Assembly (NCBI RefSeq): GCF_019448085.1
Contig: NZ_JAGFNZ010000006.1
Span: forward strand, 85,894 to 149,893
Direction of reading: 5' to 3'
Origin: Caproiciproducens faecalis
GTDB taxonomy: Bacteria > Bacillota > Clostridia > Oscillospirales > Acutalibacteraceae
DNA: 64,000 bases
Numbering within the stretch: position 1 is the first letter of the stretch; the number at the start of each line of letters is the position of its first letter. Under the pieces are notes generated by a model, which made no database searches, had not been told where the DNA came from, and worked only from the letters and a program-made list of their open reading frames with translations. The position numbers and the translations under genes were made by a program. Positions 49,929-58,964 of this stretch are shown one piece after another.

Positions 49929-50326
49929 TTTTCCCTCATACCGTTACGATCTACAACTACACCAAGGCCGGGTATAATCGCACTGTTTTACGCGGCGTTT
50001 TATGGGAGGATACCAAGGCAAAAAACGTCAATAAGACCGGTTCAACATCGGTTGACAGTGCGCGGGTGTTTGTCCCATTCTCGGTGGACTCAGGCGGCGC
50101 GACATATAAGTCACCTGCCGAGTATCAGGCCTACCCGACCGGTGCGTGGACGCTACAGATCAAGCAAAAGGATTTTATTGTTAAAGGTGAGTGCCCGTTT
50201 GTGCTAGTTCCCGGTGGGTCTATTGCGGAGCTGACAACCAACTACGACGCGCTGACCATCACAAGCGTTACGGCCTGTGATTTTGGAAGCGCGGCCATGC
50301 ACCACTGGGAAGTTGGTGGTAAGTAA
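49925..50326 (+). CDS. Head closure/minor capsid protein (DUF6751-like)
   Basis: A 133-residue beta-rich protein beginning MIFPHTVTIYNYTKAGYNRTVLRGVLWEDTKAKN, a layout of head-closure proteins that follow the connector in this phage type. Overlaps both neighbours, so the order connector-closure-minor capsid is preserved. Assignment rests mostly on position. Confidence 0.7.
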   Translation: MIFPHTVTIYNYTKAGYNRTVLRGVLWEDTKAKNVNKTGSTSVDSARVFVPFSVDSGGATYKSPAEYQAYPTGAWTLQIKQKDFIVKGECPFVLVPGGSIAELTTNYDALTITSVTACDFGSAAMHHWEVGGK

Positions 50327-50721
50327 TGGACGGTCCTGAAATCAAAACGCCGCAAGGCGAAATCATCATCACCAAGGCAGGAAAAGCAAAGCTCACATGG
50401 AACAGCAGCTTCAAAAATAAATGGCCGGGGCGCTTCTCGCGTGCACAGCAGTATGTTGACAGTGAAATTCTGCGCCTGTCCGCCCCGCTTGTCCCATTAA
50501 GGACCAGTATGCTGATGAAATCCGGCCAACTCGGAACTGTAATTGGCACTGGTCTTGTGCGTTGGATCGCTCCATACGCACGAACGCAGTATTATGATAC
50601 AGCCACGAGCCGCCCGTACGACCCACAGCGCGGCGCGTATTGGTTTGAGCGGATGAAGACAATTCACGGCACGCAGATCGTAAATGGTGCAAAGAGAATA
50701 GCAGGAGGCGGCAATAAATGA
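50326..50721 (+). CDS. Minor capsid/tail completion protein
   Basis: A 131-residue protein with FSRAQQYVDSEILRLSAPLVPLRTSMLMKSGQLGT and YARTQYYDTATSRPYDPQRGAYWFERMKTIHGTQI, patterns of phage minor capsid protein 2. Starts at the stop of the previous gene and overlaps the next by four bases. Confidence 0.75.
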   Translation: MDGPEIKTPQGEIIITKAGKAKLTWNSSFKNKWPGRFSRAQQYVDSEILRLSAPLVPLRTSMLMKSGQLGTVIGTGLVRWIAPYARTQYYDTATSRPYDPQRGAYWFERMKTIHGTQIVNGAKRIAGGGNK

Positions 50722-51146
50722 GCATCATCGAATCTCTTAAAACTTTTATCGCCACCTGTCCGCACTTGAACGCTATAGCTGATCTCAATGTCGATAGTCT
50801 CGGCGCGGATACGGTCAATTACAGCATCGACCCTCTTCCCGGCGCCCGCGTTGTTGAAACCGACATTTTAGGAAATAAAACACGGGAGTATCCGTTTGCG
50901 TTTACGTCGCGTGAAATTACAGTAGACGACCTTGCTCGGATCAGCAACAATGGATTTTTCGAAAACTTTGCCGAGTGGCTTGAAGATCAGACAGATAACA
51001 ATAATCTGCCTGATCTCGGAACAAAAAAAACCTCCGAATCCATTGAGGCGGCATCATGGGGTTACCTGTACCAGCGCGACGAAAACGACCAAACGGGTAT
51101 TTATCAGATTATTTGTAAATTAACCTATACCGAAATGAAAGGATGA
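50718..51146 (+). CDS. Minor capsid/tail terminator protein
   Basis: A 142-residue protein (SIIESLKTFIATCPHLNAIADLNVDSLGADTVNYSIDPLPG ... IYQIICKLTYTEM). The short helix-beta arrangement and its place directly before the major tail protein fit a tail terminator. Assignment mainly from synteny. Confidence 0.7.
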   Translation: MSIIESLKTFIATCPHLNAIADLNVDSLGADTVNYSIDPLPGARVVETDILGNKTREYPFAFTSREITVDDLARISNNGFFENFAEWLEDQTDNNNLPDLGTKKTSESIEAASWGYLYQRDENDQTGIYQIICKLTYTEMKG

Positions 51147-51150
51147 TATT

Positions 51151-51648
51151 ATGGCAGGAAAAATCAAAAGGTCGCTGTTTGCAATCTTTCTGAACACAGC
51201 TCCGTCCACCGAAACCGCTGCCTACGCACTGATGGGGCAGGGAATTACCAGCCAGAAAGTCGACTACGGTCCGGAAACCTCCGATGAAACCTATGTCTCC
51301 GAAGATAGTGGCACGACCGATGTCGAAAGCTACAAGCCTAAAATTTCTACCCAGCAGACGGCGATCCAGGGCGACGCAGTATTTGATTACGTCGATGGAT
51401 TGCGCCAGAAACGCGCCGTGATGGGCGACGCACGCTCCGATATCGTACTGGTCAATCTGTACGGCACGGAGGCGACTGGCGCATATCCCGCTGAGAAAAA
51501 CGCTGTATCAATCCAGATCGATGACTTCGGCGGCGACGGTGGCAAGTCGGTGGAAATCAATTACACCGTAAATATGGTCGGTGATCCGGTTAAAGGTACA
51601 TTCAACCCGTCGACTAAAACCTTTACGGCAACCGGAACGGGGGCATAA
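51151..51648 (+). CDS. Major tail protein
   Basis: A 165-residue tail tube subunit (FLNTAPSTETAAYALMGQGITSQKVDYGPETSDETYVSEDSGTTD). The beta-sandwich with conserved AVFDYVDGLR and position between the terminator and the chaperone genes fit the family. GAAAGGATG lies before the ATG. Confidence 0.83.
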   Translation: MAGKIKRSLFAIFLNTAPSTETAAYALMGQGITSQKVDYGPETSDETYVSEDSGTTDVESYKPKISTQQTAIQGDAVFDYVDGLRQKRAVMGDARSDIVLVNLYGTEATGAYPAEKNAVSIQIDDFGGDGGKSVEINYTVNMVGDPVKGTFNPSTKTFTATGTGA

Positions 51649-51651
51649 TTC

Positions 51652-52089
51652 ATGGACAGCTTACGCATTGACACCGGCGAAGTTCGGCTGTGCATCAATG
51701 ACGATCCCTCTCGGGTGATTGCTTTTAACCCCACCGATATTTCCTTTGCCGAGCGGTTTTATGGCTTGCTCGGCGAGTTTGAAGCCAAGGAAAAGGAATA
51801 TCAGGAAAAAGCCAAAGCGCTGCAGCGGGATACCTCGGTTAATGAGATGGGAATTCCGAAAAACTTTGGTGCATCGCTCTCACTCCTGCGCGAAACGAGT
51901 GATTTCCTCCGCGAAAAAATCGACACGGTTTTTGGCGTCGGAACCAGCCAGGCAGCGTTCGGTGACGCAAACACACTTGACATGTTCGAGCAGTTTTTTA
52001 CCGGAATCACACCGTTTGTGCAAAAGGCCCGCGAGAAGCAGGTTGGCAAATATACCACGAAACCCGCAAAGCGCGGCGCGCTGAAATGA
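51652..52089 (+). CDS. Tail assembly chaperone-like protein
   Basis: A 145-residue acidic protein (INDDPSRVIAFNPTDISFAERFYGLLGEFEAKEKEYQEKAKAL), matching small tail chaperones before a Gp15-type protein. The stop overlaps the next start (ATGA). A slippery heptamer for a programmed frameshift was not seen near its end. Confidence 0.72.
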   Translation: MDSLRIDTGEVRLCINDDPSRVIAFNPTDISFAERFYGLLGEFEAKEKEYQEKAKALQRDTSVNEMGIPKNFGASLSLLRETSDFLREKIDTVFGVGTSQAAFGDANTLDMFEQFFTGITPFVQKAREKQVGKYTTKPAKRGALK

Positions 52090-52661
52090 ACGTCCTGATT
52101 GATGGCCTGCCAACCCGGGCAGAAATCGACGGTGCGGAATACGAGATCAACACTGGTTATCGCGTTGGGCTGCAGATCATGACGGCGTTTGAGGACCCGG
52201 ACTTGACCGGATTTGAGAAACAGTGTGTCATGCTGGAACTGCTCTACCCCGTTATTCCGCCGGATCGGGCCAAGGCGGCGGAAATAGCCGTGAAGTTTCT
52301 GAACTGTGGCGAAGAATCCACAGACGGCAGCTTCACCGGGGTCACTGACAGCGAACGGTACTATAGTTTTACTCAGGATGCGCGGTACATCATGTCGGCA
52401 GTCGAGCAGACGTATCACATCGATCTGTCACAGGTTGAATATTTGCACTGGTGGAAATTTAGCTATATGTTTCTCGACCTCAATGAGGATTGCTTTTTCT
52501 GCAAACTGATTTATCTGCGCAAACAGAAAGCAAAAGGTAAGCTGACCAAGGAAGAGCAGGAATGGTACAGGTCTATTCGGCATATCGTTGATTTGCCGGA
52601 AGTTTATACAGCAGACGAACAGTCGGCGATCAATGATTTTATGGCGCAGCTCGGGCAGTAA
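52086..52661 (+). CDS. Tail protein of the bacteriophage Gp15 family
   Basis: A 191-residue protein. ADGLPTRAEIDGAEYEINTGYRVGLQIMTAFEDPDLT-like N-terminus and the conserved aromatic YLHWWKFSYMFLDLNEDCFFCKLIYLRK stretch identify Gp15 proteins, which lie between chaperone and tape measure and act in tail assembly. Confidence 0.83.
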   Translation: MNVLIDGLPTRAEIDGAEYEINTGYRVGLQIMTAFEDPDLTGFEKQCVMLELLYPVIPPDRAKAAEIAVKFLNCGEESTDGSFTGVTDSERYYSFTQDARYIMSAVEQTYHIDLSQVEYLHWWKFSYMFLDLNEDCFFCKLIYLRKQKAKGKLTKEEQEWYRSIRHIVDLPEVYTADEQSAINDFMAQLGQ

Positions 52662-52903
52662 TGTCCGGGCTGTTTATATTCGCAGATAACTGCACCGGTT
52701 TATGTGCAAAAATTGAGAAAAGGCGGGTGGTAGGTATCGAAAAAATAAAATGCCCATTTTGTGGTTATGAAATGCCCGTCGCTTATGCCGAAGATGCTCT
52801 TTGCCGTGGGGTGTTCGTCCGATGCAAAGGGCGTAACTGCAAAAAACTGTTTGAAGTCAAGATTGGAGGAGCGATAAATGAACCCGAGCGAAGACCCGAA
52901 TGA
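52661..52903 (+). CDS. Com-like zinc-finger protein
   Basis: An 80-residue protein with two cysteine pairs, IKCPFCGYEM and CKGRNCKKLFEV, plus a conserved C in DALCRGVFVRC, like the Mu Com regulator that activates translation of a DNA-modifying gene. ATG 52661 overlaps the Gp15 stop; GTG 52727 is a shorter possible start and would keep the finger. No mom gene is beside it, so the target is unknown. Confidence 0.6.
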   Translation: MSGLFIFADNCTGLCAKIEKRRVVGIEKIKCPFCGYEMPVAYAEDALCRGVFVRCKGRNCKKLFEVKIGGAINEPERRPE

Positions 52904-53192
52904 TTACACAGATTATTGTCTGTTAAAGCTCAGTCTTGCTTGTGAATCATTCGCAGCTGAAGTTCAGGAGGCTTTCCGACCCATTATTGAGCCTATTTTA
53001 CAATGGGTTAACGACGTTGTTCAAAAGCTTCAGAAATGGATTGTCGATACAGCGAATCTGTGGAAACTGTACCTCCAGCGCATATACAGAAAACCCAAAA
53101 CGCGAAAACTGGTTTGGTTGGCCCTCTACGCTAAGAAATTCCGAACGCGAAAGAAAAACATACACCGAATTTTAAAAATACTCAGCAAGTAA
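52878..53192 (+). CDS. Hypothetical tail-region protein
   Basis: A 104-residue protein: acidic N-terminus, amphipathic helix (RPIIEPILQWVNDVVQKLQKWIVDTANLW) and very basic end. Between the Gp15-like and tape-measure genes, with a GGAGGAG ribosome site. No family is recognised. Confidence 0.55.
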   Translation: MNPSEDPNDYTDYCLLKLSLACESFAAEVQEAFRPIIEPILQWVNDVVQKLQKWIVDTANLWKLYLQRIYRKPKTRKLVWLALYAKKFRTRKKNIHRILKILSK

Positions 53193-53245
53193 CCAAGTAG
53201 TGCCATTATGTGCCGATGGTTATCGCTTTTTAAGGAGTGATAGCA

Positions 53246-55960
53246 TTGGCAGCCGGATTTGATGGCAGCATTAACATTGATACTCGCATCGACAGCACAG
53301 GGTTTAACCGGGGCATAAGAGGAATAAGTTCTGAAATGGACGGGCTCGGCGGCTCTTTGAAAAAGCTTGCCGCTATTGTGGCCACTGTTTTCAGTGTTAG
53401 GACAATTGTAAACTTTGGTAAGGCATCCATAAAGGCATCAACCGATTTGTCCAATGCTATGATCGGATTGCAAAGTATTGTAGACGGGCAAGGGCGTAGT
53501 TTTGCCGATTCACAGGCGTTTCTGCAAAAGTACATTTCAGATGGTCTTATCCCTGCCACCGACGCTGTTACAGCCTACAAAAACCTCGCAATGCGCGGTT
53601 ATACTGACCCGCAGATTCAGTCAGCGCTGACGGCTCTGAAAGATTCCGCGGCGTTCGGCCGGCAAGCAAGCCTCACACTCGGGCAAGCCGTATCATCTGC
53701 GACTGAAGGTCTGAAAAATGAAAACTCCATCCTGGTTGATAATGCGGGTGTTACAAAAAACGTATCTGTCATGTGGGCTGACTATGCAGCGAGTATTGGC
53801 GTTGGCGTCCAAAGCCTGACTAAGCAGCAGAAGATTCAGGCCGAAGTTACCGGAATCATGCAGGAAACCCGCTTTCAGACTGGTGACGCGGCAAAAATCG
53901 CAAACACCTATTCCGGAGAGGTTTTAAAACTTGGGTACAATTTCAACAACCTCAAGATTGCAATCGGCAACGCTCTTATTCCTATGGCACAGGCTGTCCT
54001 GCCGGGACTGAATGCTATCATCACAGCACTTACCCGTGTGGCGAACCTCTTTGCACAAGTAACAACCGCACTGTTTGGTCGTCAGGCAGCCCAGCAGCAG
54101 GCTGTGGCGAACACAGCGAGTAATATCGCATCGAACTCTAACGACGCCGCAAAAGCACAGAGCAAACTGGCTGATGCCACCAAAAAAGCAGCAAAAGCAG
54201 CTGACAACAGTGTTGCCAGTTTCGATGAACTGAACGTCCTGCAGCAGGACACCGGCAGCACAGCAGCAGATCAAAACACACCGGATGTTTCCACAGGTGC
54301 CGCCGGAGTTACCGCCGATCAGGAGCTTGGTGCAGGAGTTACGGTCAGCCCTGCGGTACAAGCCGCCGCGGACGTGATTAAGGGAATTTTTGCTGATATC
54401 GACAAGGCACTCGGCCCTACAAAAGAAACACTCGCAGGGCTGTGGACGGAGTTTCAGCGGCTCGGCGGATTTGCGTGGCAAGGCTTACTTGATTTTTATA
54501 ACACCTTTTTAGTGCCCGTCGGCAAATGGACACTGGGAGTTGGGATACCGGGATTCATCCATGCCATGAAAGATGGCATGTCTAAGGTAGACTGGAACAA
54601 AATCAATACCGCTTTACATAATGTTTGGGAAGCACTCACACCCTTTGCAATCAATGTTGGCTCAGGGCTACTGTGGTTCTATGAAAATGTACTCGTTCCA
54701 TTTGATGTCTGGAAAGATAATAACATTATTCCGTTATTTTTGGACGCGCTCGCAAGTGGAATCAATATTTTAAATGGTATTATCACCGCTCTGCAGCCGC
54801 TCGCATTGTGGTTGTTCGATAACTTTTTAAAGCCTCTGGCGGAGTGGACAGGTGGTGTCATCGTAAGCGTACTGACCAGTATAAAAGACGCTCTTGGTGG
54901 CGTATCTGACTGGATTAATCAAAATCAGGGTGTAGTGCAGGGCGCGACGATTACGGTAGGGGCATTTTTTGCGGCATGGAAAGCCACTGAATTACTCGCT
55001 TTTATCCAAATGTCTGGTGGAGTTGTTGCAGCTTTGGGTAGTTTGACCGGTTCCATTATCGCGGGCACCGTGGCAAAACTAACGGATAAGGCTGAAACCA
55101 TCGCCCTTACTGCTATGTACGCGAAAGACTTTGTTGTAAGCGTAGCACAAAGTACCGCCGCCTTACTAACCAATGCGGCCCAGTGGGTCGTTACGACCGC
55201 TGCCAAAATAGCCGATGCCGTCGCGCAATGGGCCGCCACAGCAGCAGTAACCGCATGGAATGCGATCTGTGTTATTGCCACTGCCGTAACCACTGCTTTC
55301 GGCGCAGCCGTTGCTTTCCTTACCTCCCCTATTGGTTTGGTTATACTCGCTATCGCCGCAGTTATTGCAATCGTCGTTCTGCTGGTCACACATTGGAATC
55401 AAGTTAAGGAAGCCGGTGCCGCGGCATGGGCATGGATTCAAAATGCGTGGAATTCCGCTGCAAAATGGTTTCAGGATAACGTACTTACTCCGCTTGAAAA
55501 TGGGTTCAAATCTTCAATAAATTTCATGATCGGATTAGTAGAGGGATTCATAAATGGATTTATTGACGGTATTAACTCTATTATCACATTGCTTAACCGT
55601 ATTCACATTGATATTCCGGACTGGGATATTTTTGGAGATATGCGGGGTCAGTCCTTTGGCTTTGACATTCCAAAAATGGGGCGTCTGTCTATTCCCCGTC
55701 TTGCCACCGGCGCAGTAATCCCGCCGCGAGCTGAATTTGCTGCAATCCTTGGAGATCAGCGCAGCGGTACGAACATCGAAGCGCCGGAAGGCCTTATCCG
55801 CAGTATCGTATCGGATGAATTAAGCAAAATCAATTTTAGCCCCGAGGTCAGAGTTATTGCGTCTGGAAACGACGCCGGGCTTGTTAGGTGGATGAAATTT
55901 GAAATTGAGCAGGACAACCGCAGGGTCGGTCCTGTAATGGCAACGGGAGGCGGGCGCTGA
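53246..55960 (+). CDS. Tail tape measure protein
   Basis: A 904-residue protein that sets tail length. N-terminal FDGSINIDTRIDSTGFNRGIRGISSEMDGLGGSLKKLA is typical. A TMP_2-like region follows to about 270, a low-complexity alanine/serine/aspartate part near 285-370, and several hydrophobic stretches (about 570-720) that may enter the cell membrane on DNA injection. TTG 53246 is eight bases after AAGGAG. By length the tail may be about 130-140 nm. Confidence 0.92.
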   Translation: MAAGFDGSINIDTRIDSTGFNRGIRGISSEMDGLGGSLKKLAAIVATVFSVRTIVNFGKASIKASTDLSNAMIGLQSIVDGQGRSFADSQAFLQKYISDGLIPATDAVTAYKNLAMRGYTDPQIQSALTALKDSAAFGRQASLTLGQAVSSATEGLKNENSILVDNAGVTKNVSVMWADYAASIGVGVQSLTKQQKIQAEVTGIMQETRFQTGDAAKIANTYSGEVLKLGYNFNNLKIAIGNALIPMAQAVLPGLNAIITALTRVANLFAQVTTALFGRQAAQQQAVANTASNIASNSNDAAKAQSKLADATKKAAKAADNSVASFDELNVLQQDTGSTAADQNTPDVSTGAAGVTADQELGAGVTVSPAVQAAADVIKGIFADIDKALGPTKETLAGLWTEFQRLGGFAWQGLLDFYNTFLVPVGKWTLGVGIPGFIHAMKDGMSKVDWNKINTALHNVWEALTPFAINVGSGLLWFYENVLVPFDVWKDNNIIPLFLDALASGINILNGIITALQPLALWLFDNFLKPLAEWTGGVIVSVLTSIKDALGGVSDWINQNQGVVQGATITVGAFFAAWKATELLAFIQMSGGVVAALGSLTGSIIAGTVAKLTDKAETIALTAMYAKDFVVSVAQSTAALLTNAAQWVVTTAAKIADAVAQWAATAAVTAWNAICVIATAVTTAFGAAVAFLTSPIGLVILAIAAVIAIVVLLVTHWNQVKEAGAAAWAWIQNAWNSAAKWFQDNVLTPLENGFKSSINFMIGLVEGFINGFIDGINSIITLLNRIHIDIPDWDIFGDMRGQSFGFDIPKMGRLSIPRLATGAVIPPRAEFAAILGDQRSGTNIEAPEGLIRSIVSDELSKINFSPEVRVIASGNDAGLVRWMKFEIEQDNRRVGPVMATGGGR

Positions 55961-56340
55961 TGGTTATAATTGACGGGGTTACTTTTGATATCCCGATTGT
56001 AAGTTTAAAGCGCAACGGGCAGTTTCTCGACAAATTTGCCAAGCGTACCGAAGACGGCAACTTGAATCGAAAGCTGATCGGAGTTTATTTCAACTATTCA
56101 CTGAAGTTGGGGCGCAGCACTACGATTGGGCGTATTGCTTATCAAAAACTATGGGATAAGCTCACCGAACCGGTTGAATATCACACTGTAACCGTACCCG
56201 ACGGAAACGGGCTCTATACCTATACCGCCTACTTTTCCGATGTCAGCGACGAACTGCTGATGCAAAAAGCGGGTGAAAACTACTGGAAAAACCTTTCGGT
56301 TGATTTTATCGCAAAAGCCCCGGCTCGCAAACCAGCGTAA
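55960..56340 (+). CDS. Conserved tail protein (DUF6711-like, distal tail region)
   Basis: A 126-residue protein (MVIIDGVTFDIPIVSLKRNGQFLDKFAKRTEDGNLNRKLIGVYFNYSLKLG), start overlapping the tape-measure stop by one base. It occupies the place of a distal tail protein and resembles small DUF6711 proteins. Function inferred from position. Confidence 0.72.
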   Translation: MVIIDGVTFDIPIVSLKRNGQFLDKFAKRTEDGNLNRKLIGVYFNYSLKLGRSTTIGRIAYQKLWDKLTEPVEYHTVTVPDGNGLYTYTAYFSDVSDELLMQKAGENYWKNLSVDFIAKAPARKPA

Positions 56341-56352
56341 GGAAGTGATGAC

Positions 56353-58080
56353 TTGGAAGATACCGAAATCATATTGGATTTAATCGACGTTACCGCTAAA
56401 AAAGACAGTACCCCGACCGCAACAGATATTTTGCCGTTTACGGATGCAACGCAGCTGAAGCGTGACGATCTGACCGTACCGAAATACGCCACACTGGAAG
56501 ATGATTTCTTCTTGCTGGACGGCAGCTTCGAATTATTTCCGGATAATCCATCCGACATGGATTTCGGGTATTGGAGCAACATGTCTGGTGCAGACGGGGT
56601 GTTTGAAAATCCTCCGGTGTTGGAAATATTGTTCACGGAGCAGCACACCTGCGCCGGGCTGACGCTCTACTTCCTGCCAGACTTCCCTGACTCTCTCAAT
56701 ATCCAGTGGTTTACACTCGGGGACGCGCTCATCATTAGCAAAGACTTTCAGCCGGACGTACTAAATTATTTCTGCGACTGCCCGGTCGAGGATTTCGGAA
56801 AGATCGTAATCACCTTCAAACGCACCGCAAAACCGTACCGTTATGTTAAGCTCCGCGCTATCGACTATGGCACTTATTTGAGTTTTTCCGGGGAGTCGGT
56901 CGTTGAAGCGAAAATCACCGAAGAGGTTGACCTGATTTCCAACACTCTCAGCATTAACATGGCTAATTTCACCTTGCACAGCCCGACGGATGATTTTAAT
57001 TTAATGAATCCAAAGGGCAAATATAAATTGCTTCAGCAAGGGCAAAAAGTCCACATTCGTCAGAGTCCCGATACGGGTAACATTGAAATGGGCACCTTTA
57101 GGCTGGCCACATGGCAAAGTGCCGACGCATCAACCGGACAGTTTACGGCCAACGACAGCATCGGCGAACTGGATAAAACAGACTTTAAGCTTGGACAGAT
57201 TTATGTAAACGAACCTGCGGGAAATATCATAGACGCGATCATGCAGTCCGCCGGCTGGGTGGATTATACGGTTGAAGACGCAATCCGCAGCACCCCCCTC
57301 TCCGGTTGGCTACCGATTGCTACGCATCGAACCGCTCTGCAGCAAGTCGCATTTGCAGCGGGCGCCATTGTAGACGACAGCCGGGGCAGCACGATCCGCA
57401 TTTACTCGCAGTCGCCGACATACAACCACCTTATCCCCCGTTCCCGGAAGTTTTCCGGCGGCTCCGTGAAACTGCTATCATATATCTCAGACGTATCGCT
57501 GACGGCGCACAATTATGTGCTAAAATCCGAAGCAGAGCAGATTTTTCAAGGCACACTCGCAGCCGGTTCGCATGAAATCCAGTTTGACGCGGCCTGCACG
57601 GGACTGTCCATCACCGGCGGCACAATAACCGAACAGCATTCGAATTATGTTGTTGTATCCGTGGAAACGGATGGAGAAGTTATCGTCATGGGGAGAAAGT
57701 ACGAAGATCACCCGGTGATCTATCTGCAGACAGCCGAAAAGCTCCCAGCCGGCGCAGCACGGAACGTCATAAAGTTTGAAAACGCCACGCTGGCTTCCGT
57801 CGCGAACGCCCTGACGATTGCGCAACGTCTTTACGACTATTACCAACTCCGATACCAGACAACCGCGCCGATCATCCTCGACAAGGAGCGGGCGGGCGAA
57901 AAGGTCGCCCTGCAGCACAGCGATGGAACCGGGTACACAATGGACGTAATTGAACGCATGGACATTGACCTTGTGGGTGGGTTTGTGGCCAATGCAACGC
58001 TCATCGGCAACGGCATTGATATCGTACTGGCATATTACGCTGGGGAAATCTATGCCGGGCAGGATATGGGGGTGATGTGA
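56353..58080 (+). CDS. Tail/baseplate structural protein
   Basis: A 575-residue protein. The first third is a beta-sandwich region (FPDNPSDMDFGYWSNMSGADGVFENPPVLEILFTEQHTCAGLTLYFLPDFP), and the middle resembles baseplate hub domains (IYVNEPAGNIIDAIMQSAGWVDYT... ALQQVAFAAGAIVDDS). TTG start follows AAGGAAGTG. It probably lies at the tail tip, between the distal tail protein and the receptor-binding genes. Confidence 0.75.
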   Translation: MEDTEIILDLIDVTAKKDSTPTATDILPFTDATQLKRDDLTVPKYATLEDDFFLLDGSFELFPDNPSDMDFGYWSNMSGADGVFENPPVLEILFTEQHTCAGLTLYFLPDFPDSLNIQWFTLGDALIISKDFQPDVLNYFCDCPVEDFGKIVITFKRTAKPYRYVKLRAIDYGTYLSFSGESVVEAKITEEVDLISNTLSINMANFTLHSPTDDFNLMNPKGKYKLLQQGQKVHIRQSPDTGNIEMGTFRLATWQSADASTGQFTANDSIGELDKTDFKLGQIYVNEPAGNIIDAIMQSAGWVDYTVEDAIRSTPLSGWLPIATHRTALQQVAFAAGAIVDDSRGSTIRIYSQSPTYNHLIPRSRKFSGGSVKLLSYISDVSLTAHNYVLKSEAEQIFQGTLAAGSHEIQFDAACTGLSITGGTITEQHSNYVVVSVETDGEVIVMGRKYEDHPVIYLQTAEKLPAGAARNVIKFENATLASVANALTIAQRLYDYYQLRYQTTAPIILDKERAGEKVALQHSDGTGYTMDVIERMDIDLVGGFVANATLIGNGIDIVLAYYAGEIYAGQDMGVM

Positions 58081-58481
58081 TTATGTGGATAAATCCAGTA
58101 TTCGACCGAACGCAAGCTGATATTGACGGCCAGACCTCAAAAGGGCATTACAAAGCTGATGATCTCAACCGCATTGAGCAGAATTGTTCTTATCTGGCCG
58201 GGGTGTTCGGGGTAACGGTCATCACCCGAGAATGGACTCGTACAGACTTCCCCACCACTTCCGAAACAGAGAGAATCCGAAACAATATCGAAACGCTCCG
58301 CGCTGCTTACATGGTATATCAGACAACGCCAGACACGCCCGCCACACCGCCAAACGAATACCACAAGGTAAATTACCTTGAACAGATTATACATGATCTG
58401 CGAGCCCTGCACGACGACAATACGCGCGCTGTAAATTATGCCGGGGAAACCTATTCCGGCCAGTTGATAGGAGTGATTTAA
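58077..58481 (+). CDS. Hypothetical tail-tip protein
   Basis: A 134-residue protein (WINPVFDRTQADIDGQTSKGHYKADDLNRIEQNCSYLAGVFGV). GTG 58077 overlaps the previous stop, though ATG 58083 is also possible. The GHYKADDLNRIE motif recurs as GDKINAANLNDLE in the next protein, a phage tail signature. It ends in YAGETYSGQLIGVI, echoing the end of the previous protein (YAGEIYAGQDMGVM). Confidence 0.65.
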   Translation: MIMWINPVFDRTQADIDGQTSKGHYKADDLNRIEQNCSYLAGVFGVTVITREWTRTDFPTTSETERIRNNIETLRAAYMVYQTTPDTPATPPNEYHKVNYLEQIIHDLRALHDDNTRAVNYAGETYSGQLIGVI

Positions 58482-58484
58482 GAT

Positions 58485-58964
58485 ATGGCATTCAGCATAA
58501 AAACATGGGTTGACCGGCTTTCCGAATTTCCAAATCGGCGCAGATTGGACAGTACCGGAATTGCAAACACATATGACGTGACCCGTGCTGAGGGAAATGT
58601 ATCGGTAGAGGGTGACAAAATCAATGCCGCGAACCTTAACGATTTGGAAAGCAGAATCAGTGAAGCGTTCAATGAAACTGTTGATAAATCCACCTCTGCC
58701 ACCTCAACCCTCCTGACATCCGGTTGGACCGGCAGCGAAGCGCCGTACAGCATCACGGTCAGCGTGACGGGGGCAAAATCCGAGCCTACTCGTATTGAGG
58801 TACAACCAACAACGGATGCGACAGCAGCGCAGTGGGCCGCGTGGCGGGCGGCGTTCATCCGCGGCGGCGGGCAGGGCACTGATAGCCTTACATTACTGGC
58901 TGACGGGGATAAGCCGGAGATTGACATACCCATTGCGGTAACCATCAGGGGGGATGTATCTTGA
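58485..58964 (+). CDS. Tail-fibre-associated protein
   Basis: A 159-residue protein. N-terminal FSIKTWVDRLSEFPNRRRLDSTG and VEGDKINAANLNDLESRISEAFN are followed by a beta domain (LLTSGWTGSEAPYSITVSVTGAKSE). This domain type is found in phage tail-fibre assemblies. AGGAG lies upstream; it overlaps the Kelch gene by four bases. Confidence 0.68.
   Translation: MAFSIKTWVDRLSEFPNRRRLDSTGIANTYDVTRAEGNVSVEGDKINAANLNDLESRISEAFNETVDKSTSATSTLLTSGWTGSEAPYSITVSVTGAKSEPTRIEVQPTTDATAAQWAAWRAAFIRGGGQGTDSLTLLADGDKPEIDIPIAVTIRGDVS

Noticed and set aside
52040..52095. Possible programmed frameshift joining the tail chaperone and Gp15-like genes
   Set aside because: No X-XXY-YYZ slippery heptamer found near the junction and the second gene has its own overlapping ATG.
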